From assembly GCA_903813345.2 (NCBI GenBank), contig CAIIXF020000001.1:51417885-51481884 (forward strand): a stretch of 64,000 nucleotides of DNA. The letters are read 5' to 3'. Positions 51,101 through 60,100 of the stretch are shown piece by piece; position 1 is the first letter of the stretch; the number at the start of each line of letters is the position of its first letter. The notes under the pieces were generated by a model that did no database searches, was not told the origin of the DNA, and saw nothing but the letters and a program-made list of their open reading frames with translations. Position numbers and translations under genes: made by a program. Source of the stretch: Owenia fusiformis (Eukaryota; Annelida; Polychaeta; Sabellida; Oweniidae).

Positions 51101-54100
51101 GTAATGGGATTAATTTGTAACATGTCAAATTCACAAATTGGGCCATAATTTGACAATGTAAATGTAGCTTAATGAAGAGGCTTTATAGTATAAGTACAAT
51201 GTTCTGTGGCATAATCTCATAACTTAATAATGATTGAGATAATTCAGACCATCTGACCTGCTTTATAACTCTCGCTTGGACTTCCACTGTTTATTTTCAT
51301 GTTTGCATTTAGAGATTAGAGCAGTGAAGTATGGTCATTAATCCATCCTTCCATCATCTAGTGCCATAGATAAACTTATGCCCTTTTTCCACCTATATGA
51401 TCTATACACAGTGTTAGGTTATCAGAAAATATTCTGAATGGAGCAACATGTTTTGGTCCTTGAGTTACCTCGGGATTACCAGCCTTTCATTTGTAGTGCA
51501 AATATGATACCAGTACTGGCTTTATTGTTTGATACTAAAAAAAATGGTTCAAAAATGAGTCAAGGGTCATTATCCCGAGCTTAGTATTGATTGAATTTAC
51601 TGAAATTGGATTTAGATATTGGTTTCTGCATATATCTGTATTATTGTGGATTAAACATATATACTTATTGTGGCCAATAATTCTCATAATGTGAAACATA
51701 CATTGAGGTTATAATATCTAGTTTTCACATTCAGAAATATTGTATGGAATATGGAAAAGATTAATGATTGAGATATTTTCAACCTAGATTATCATTGATC
51801 TGTATTTCTATCATTTGGATATACGCATTGTCATACTTCCATATAAAGGGACATTTCGGACATTGAATGTCAGCGTTTTATATAGATCGGTAAATATCTT
51901 CAACTGACATTTAGATTGATCCATCTATACGACATGATGGCAGTCTAATCAATGCTACATTCAAACCAGGGCTTTTTCGGATCATTCAACTGATCAGATC
52001 AATTCATCCAATTTTCAATGTTTGAATGCCAGTTGACGGAAATAATGGAGTTAGCCTGCATTGCAATTTAAACCAGAGAATTTAGTGCAGTAATAACAAA
52101 GTTAGGAACAGACTTGATATTGAAATTACATGTAGATGAGAGCTAAACTAATTTACGATGCAGATGTTTTGTATGTCATTATGATACGAACTTATGAAAG
52201 TGCATCAGAGTCTATATTTTAGATATTCAGTATCAACATCATAGCACTGTGAACGAGGTATATCACTAAATGAATTTGTTGTTTTATCTGTGTTTACCAC
52301 CAGGACAAAAATACTCAATGGTTTTGTAAGTTGAACAACTGATACTAAAGATAAAGAAAGAAACAAATGAACAATTGCATCTGCCAATTGTGCAATTGCT
52401 GTTGGATGTAACATCTCTGATAGCGGCAAGTCTATCCCATACACCCAGGATGTAATAACAGTTTGGTGTGATCTGGAGGAAACACACAGGCTATTTCAGG
52501 TCTAAAACTAGCAAGGTGTACATTAGGAAAAGCAGTTGGTCGTCTGGCATTCTCAACCTTATGGATATAAACATTGTTGCATATAGCACATTGGTTCATA
52601 ACATATTTTCGTTTCTCAGGAATCCATCTTTATAATTCCTCATTCCTATATCATAATCATAACACAAGCGATTTGTGATTTGTTCTCAAGTTTCCCTGGA
52701 TCATGTATTAAGTGAATTTCGCTCTGAAAGCAGCTGTCAAAGACAACATGTCTAGTTAGACATTTGGATTGCATAGTTTCATCAATATCAATGAGGATCT
52801 TGTATAAAGCAGAGCAGCTGAGACTATGAAGGCCAGATAGACAACAGGAAGACAAAATTCGTGGTTGATATATCAGATATATCTGCCTAGCTACAGCCCT
52901 CTATCCTACAGATTGTTGCTCGTAGCATTAAACATAGAGTTCTCTGTACATATAGCTGCACAAGTCTGATGCTTGCTTAATACACACATAGATTATCAGA
53001 TTTTCATTTTCGGATTTAAAGATACTTTCTACATGCTTGGAGCTGTTTGCTTTTAGATGGTGATGAAAACATACCTACTTTAGCAAGTAATTAAGGATAT
53101 ATTTTCTCAGGAATTTGATACAGGTCAACTAAATGTTCACTGGTTGAGTCTATGGTAACCTAGGCATGCTGCAAGCAATAAAATACCACCAGATAATGGG
53201 AAACACATAAAATTGCGATTTTCTGATTTTATGTTCAATGAGATTTTTTCGTTTTATGTTTGTAGTAATGATTACCATTGACTGGACTGAAGGTGCAAGG
53301 TTTACATTACATCCACTTAGAAAACTGATAACGTACATAACTCGCACATTGAAACATTTACATTTCTAATTTAGACCATTTCACTCGTCCTATCAGCAGT
53401 TTAGTGTTCAATAAAGTCTATCAGATATATTGGATATATATATTAAACACACAAAGGGAGGCAATAACTTTGGATGGCACTAGTAACTAAGAAACTCAAA
53501 GTCTCCAAGGGGGACAATATAATCGAGAGTTAACAATGGTGAAAATTAATTGGAATATTAAAAGCTGTATAATTTAGATTTGAATATGAAACACGATGAA
53601 TAAGATATTGAATGGATATTTCAAGATACTGTAGCAGTAATGAGAAGCAAGAGATTTAAGTCATTTAACATTTGGATTAAAGAAAAATATCAAAAATGAC
53701 GAGCGAAAGGACTTGGCCCAGAAAAGTACATGGAGATGTTGTCCGTATGCTACACAAGGACCTCAAGCCAACATGGACTGGTAAGTTGGTTTAACTATAA
53801 TGGAGACAAATGATGTGGTCTTAATGTACATATAATGAACTCTTGTGGTTTGCTTTAATAACTGAATATTGTTGGAATAAGCCTATAGGGATAGATAGGG
53901 GTTCTAGGCAATTGTCCACAAATGTGACATTTCTTACTTATCGAGATTTCTTACTTATTGAGAGGAACATTGATTATGCCCTGTTGCTACATAATTTATA
54001 GTTTATAGGATAGGGTATTTTTTTTTGTTTCAGCCATTATTAATGTAAGCCATTGTGATTTATCAATGAGCAGAAACCATGGGAAACTTACCAATTTCTA

Positions 54101-57100
54101 AGCATGTCATTGAATTTATCAGATATCAATAGCAATAAGATATTTATGAATTCTAGTTGAATGAATTATTATTTGTTTTATTATGTACAGTATGTGGTAT
54201 ACAGACTTACATGCAAAATATTGATTTCTTCAACATTTCTTCTTAACCAGCATATTCAGATTAATACATAATACAGTGTATATTAATTTCATAATCAGAT
54301 TATCAATTTCCAGAACATTCATGTAAATGTACTTTCATTCAGCCCATAATGCTTTAACTCATGCCATAATATTATCAATAAATCCACATGTATTATGTAC
54401 AGACATATTTCTGTAATATTACATATGTGTTGGGTATGATGATGAATTTGGTTGCTATAGCAACTGGTTTATTATCCAGTCTTTAAGAAATTCTTGAAAG
54501 ATTAACTGAGGTGATAATAGAATATAAAAAACATTTATCTAAATATTTGCTGATAATTTTTTCCCTGCAATGGTTAAGATAGATGCTCCAATGAAAATCT
54601 TCTCTCAGAGATGTCCTTGGGTGCACAATTTTCTTTATTTATTTTGAGATATCTACAAAAGGAAAAACCAGTCTTATATGCTTCCTGCATGTAAATTATG
54701 TGCATTGTGGAAATACACATAACTATAATTCCCAAAATTCACCCCAAAATAAACTATTCGTTCATTACATTTTTTAAGTAATAGATTTTTACAATCTATT
54801 AATAAATATTAATTCAGTTCAAATTGATAGATAACCCAAGTCAGTAGGCACAGCATTTTGAAAAATAAATGAAAAAATCGAAAAAAAAATCATTTGTTTT
54901 CTTTGATGAAACCCTGTTTTATCTGAATAAATGTAGAAATAGTAAATTGAAATGTAGGCTAATTTGCAGTCCAAGAATTCTTTCATTAGTCTAAGACAGG
55001 AAAAGATTGGATTTGGCCAAGGTATTTCAAGATGATTTATAATTCCCACTGCTGTCCTCTAAAAATAGTATCTTTCATTTCTCTTAATCCAGTCAATACT
55101 AAGAGAAGTCGAAGATAGATTTATTGTTAACAACTGTTCATCAACTCTTGTAAGAATTTCTCAACTGTGAACTTTGGCCCTGCCAGAATTTAGGTCAAAT
55201 CTACATTTCAAAATGTTTCAATTAGGTTGACAAAAACTTCAAAATTGATGTACAGTATATATACTGGGTGGGCATAAATAATGGGCAGTACTTTGATGGT
55301 ACTTCACTCCATTATCTTTTGTTCAAACATATCTATAGAAGGTTTAGAAATGTAAAAGAAGGGATGACATTTGTGATTTTATTTGGAACTTGTATCTTGT
55401 ACATGTTGTTTTTGACGAGTTGTGATTCAGATTGATCAATTGGTTGATTAATTGCTTGCTTGATTGGTTAATAAGTTGATTGGTAAATTTCAATTTTATT
55501 TCAGACGCCGTGTTCTGTTTGATTTGTTAATTTGTATTTACAATAGTGCATGAATATATTCCTATAAACAGAATTATGGAAGTACTAATTTGATAAATTG
55601 CTTTCTTCAACTGGAAAATAATGTTTAATTTCTAACCAGATGTAATGTGATATTTTGGCTAATTCGCCAGGTACAGGCAGAGGGTGAAGATATTTTTATC
55701 AGTCTCGTGTCAGGTAGATTTCCTCACACCTTTGCATGCTAGATTCCCTTAAGAATACTCTGATCTATGTGCCAATATTTAGATGTCTGTATTAAGTCAT
55801 ACGATGTCTGATCTCATAGAGATCAAATGTTATTTTGAGAAGTCTGTCATTGATGAAACATTAGTTTCATTTTTTGTACTTCTAATAAAAGACCATCGTA
55901 GCTATTCCAGTGAAATACAATGTAAGGTTTTATTTATACTTCTGTATTCTGTACCTTTTATCAGAGCTAGCTGCTTTATGGAGATTCTCTCAAACAGCTG
56001 GCCTAAACAGGTATAAACATAAGTAGAGAAGAAGAGGGGGGTTAGATGGGTACATGTATCAATGTATGGAAAGAAGAGGGGGGTGGGGTAAATACTTATA
56101 GGGTATATGTATCAATGTATATATAGAAAAGGGAGGGGAGTATGATAAATGTATGGTATGGTATGGTATGGTATGGTATGGTATGGTATGGTATGGTATG
56201 GTATGGATAGATCCTTTAGTTGGTATTAAGTCAATATCAAAGAGAGTGTTTTGAGCAAGAATTATTAAGGACTTAAATTTAAAAACAGTTGTGCCAGTCA
56301 AAAATCAATCAAAAATCATCAACACTAAATATTTCTGAAAGAAAAATAATCTAATTATGGTGGCATGTTGTTCATCTTTAGACAGAAAGAAAAAACTTGT
56401 TGATACAAGTTCTGCAGGCTTGTGTTGCAGGGAATGTGTGCATGCAGTGGTTGCACATATGTTGGCCTGGAGGTTAGCTTGACTGAATATGTTCAATATT
56501 TGAACTAGTTAACCACTGAAACAATAGGTGTTCCCCATCACATTGATTGGTACCAGCAGCATGTATCTTTATCTTTAGTGCGAAAGACCAGACTTTTCTT
56601 CTCATTCCACACTCTTGGTAAAGATTTACACTCTGAATATTCAAGTTATTTTTTTAACTTGCTTTTATATATTCATATTAAGGGCTCTGACAAAAATTCA
56701 TTTGAGGCTTTTAAGATCTTATCCATTCCATATAAGAACTGTGAAATCATCGGGCTTAGACAGAGGGTTATGTTGCTAGCTAAATCTGATCCAGGGTAGT
56801 CTTTCAAATACAATAAGCCTAGAAAACATTTAGAATAAGGATGATAGGACCTGATTTTTCTGAACCATTCTAGCAATTGTTATCCTTTTCCATAATTTGA
56901 TTCTGTTGCTCTGAGAGCTTTATCTCATAGTGATGATAGTAGTTACAACTTGCCTCTGGGCTCAAGGGTATGAAATTGCGTTTTCTTCATATAAAATTAT
57001 TGATTATTGTGAACATCTTATTATATTGGTAGTGATTGATAGCTAGACTATCATAATGATTCATTTCATTTGGGTTCAATAATTTTGTTCCCCTCACATA

Positions 57101-60100
57101 ATGTAATATTTCAATTTTGGTTCAATATTTTGTAGGCCTCAATGTAATTTAAGCTGGTTTACTTGAATGCGCATTTAGATTCCAGTGCTATATTTCTATT
57201 GAATGGCTATTGAAGAACGCTCCTTGAAAAACTATCAAACTGAATATGGATTAGAATGATAGAGGCAATAGTCAATGACATTAATAAAATTGTATGAAGT
57301 GTGTATGAACTTTTCACCATCAGGGATTATAGACTAATTACCTCCTTCATTACTTTGCTATGCCAGAATTCTTATCCAATTTATCATTGTATATGGGATT
57401 GGAGCTATTAAAGTGGGAATAGGGCATGAAGCAATAGTCTTGCATCAAGACCATATTCTCAGCTCTTCTCTTGTACTCATCCTGAAGGGGAGGTACAGGG
57501 TCTTAATACAAGACTAATGAAGCAATTTTGTGGAATTTGATAAGCTTTTTTGCTTTTATAATATATTTTGTGAGAAAATTACAAAAAATTATAAAAACTG
57601 CATTTGGAGAATTAGCTGTTTTAAATGCAAAAGAGTAGTTGATATTTTCATAAAAAATCTAGATTTGTGGTTTGTCATTGTGAAACTAGAATATGAATGA
57701 TGTTATGTATATAACATGGCATGATTTGCGGTTTGATGTTTAACAAATGCACTTATGTGACAGTAATTCAATCTCAGAAAGATCAAAGACTAGAATATTC
57801 AATTGCGTATAAGGTTATTGTGCCACTTGGTACAAAATGATCATTCCTCTCAATAGACCCAAATGTTATAACTAAAACAAAAATTAAACAATACTTAACA
57901 ATTAATTGAAGTCACTGAATACATCTCATCTCTTTAATATTTTCGAAAGTGGGTGCTGCCCACTCAAAAACCTATTTACACTCATGAAAAAAAAAAAAAA
58001 AAAAAATATTTTGGAATATTTTAATTAATTTTGATCTGAATTTTGCATTAGTCTATGATATGTATGACAGATTCCAATATTTTTTTTGAAAGCGCCTATT
58101 TCTCAAATCCATTCTTTAAATTGAAGTTGAATGATGAAAATGATGATGTATGATGCGTTGAAGGTTTAAAATGTTCGAAATGGTCTGACATGACATACTT
58201 TCTTGTTTTTTAACCAGTGAAAAGTAATCAATAAAAGTATGTATTTCCTTTGATGAAAGTCATAAGTCAGACAGTAATCAAATAAAGGATGAGTAAAATT
58301 ATCTCTCAAATATTTAGCTTAAGGATTATAGAAATAGTTGGGGATAAATTAACTAATACATTGTAACTTCCTTGTATTCACATGTAGAATAGAAGGGGCA
58401 TTCATTAAAAGTATATCTAGAGAATAGTGTATATGTTTAGGTTTTTTCATACCCTGGAACCCTGATAATACATGTATTAGTGAACTTATACCCTCTGAGA
58501 ATCTAGAATGATATTGCAGTCCTGATACCGAAAGGCTAGATCAATGAATCTTTTAGAGGTACGAAGTCAACCTTTTGATAAAGGGTACATATTCTGGCAG
58601 ATAGGCGGTTGGTTATCCTACCTACCTACCTACACACTGTATCTAAATGGTTTATTAATGAAACATTCCTGGCTTCATTGATGGAGGCAAATGATCTCAA
58701 GTTATAAATATAATTCATCTGAATGTAAATGTGAAATGTCTAGCCTTGATAAGTAGAATATTAATACTATATGATATTATATAATGTAAATGATTTGTCT
58801 ATGAGGTAAGTGCAGTGATTTTTGGTTTATTTTTATCTAAAATATTCATGAAATGATTTAATGATTAGTTACACAATTGTCTTAAATTAAAAAAAATTGT
58901 GCATATGGATTTATAAATGTGTATTCAATATGTGTTTAACATATTATTTAAATGACATAATGAATGAACATTCCATTCAACTTGTAACAAAATATGGATT
59001 ACATTAAAACTTTAATAGATATTCTAACATCTGTTACCTAAAAACCTGATGTTTTGAAATGCCTGCCAACGTTTGACATTAAATCACACAGTTTAAGTTC
59101 AAAATAAAAGCACTGTAACCTCATATATTAGATATGATTTATCTGTCCCTCATAACAGCTCATCTTCTCATGAAGTTTGTGAATTATTATGTGAACTTTA
59201 AACCTGATGCAAAACTACATGTATGTGTGTTTAAGATATACCATTTTTGTACCTATCTATCTGATCCTCTCTGTAAACTTCATCTTCATTCACTCAGCTC
59301 CTGTCGTTCCATCTGAAGGCAGTTTATCATTGATGCAGAATTAGAATTAGTAGTAGTAGTTGAGAATAAATGGGTTTAGGAACATCATATTATTTAAGAA
59401 GCGTGCAAAAGATGGAGCAGCAGTTGTATCATTAGCGGAACAGATTTCTTGGTTCTCTTCATGGTTTTGTCTGAAGAAGCTATATAGAAAAGAAGTTGAA
59501 AGCACAGTAGGTGGTTTTCAGTGAAGTTATCTAAGAAGATAGCTGGTTATGTGCTTTACTGCTTTCATACAGCCAGTCTTTGTTCAATATACTCCTACAA
59601 CATATAAGTAGCTAGGAATGTTGGATTTTTAGGGGTGTCACTTTAAATGTTATTCATGATGAGAGAGATACACATGATATAATATCATTGATTAGATGAT
59701 TCAGGGTTTTGATTTTTAATTGATTGACAACATATATAAATCCAATGTAGTTATAGGGCTAAGAGGAAAATGACATATTTGAAGGATTCCATAGGTAGAT
59801 AAGGCATCTGCTCAAGCATACATACCTTGAGATCATAGTCTCTACATAGATATCTGTCTTAGATTTGAGAGCACAGAAATTGTGAGGATTGGAGTTTTAC
59901 CTGAGATGGGAGATGAGGAATATGTGTAGTCTACTCTTTAGGTCCAGTAGTTAAATGTTCAGCTTAGTGTATCATAGTCTGGAGTTGGTTTATGAGGTAG
60001 ACCACACAAAATCAGTACTGTAAAACATTAATGATAATTCATGCATAGAATTTTCACAAATTTTGGATTCATGTAATTGATGAAATTACTATTTCACAAT

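Larger units (their letters stand above)
44866..53695 (+). other. TANC intron, no supported coding exon
   Basis: This is AT-rich intronic DNA. It holds copies of repeat family A (48285-48415 inverted; 49785-50065), a CCCRTAGCC-type MITE (49116-49291) and a GATCTCC MITE (50811-51010). Open frames here, such as 47813-48133 and 46227-46550, lack family resemblance or splice context. Confidence 0.65.

Noticed and set aside
56059-56301. Open frame of 80 codons with repeated TIPYH
   Set aside because: It is the translation of the GTATG pentanucleotide array; there is no splice context or family.
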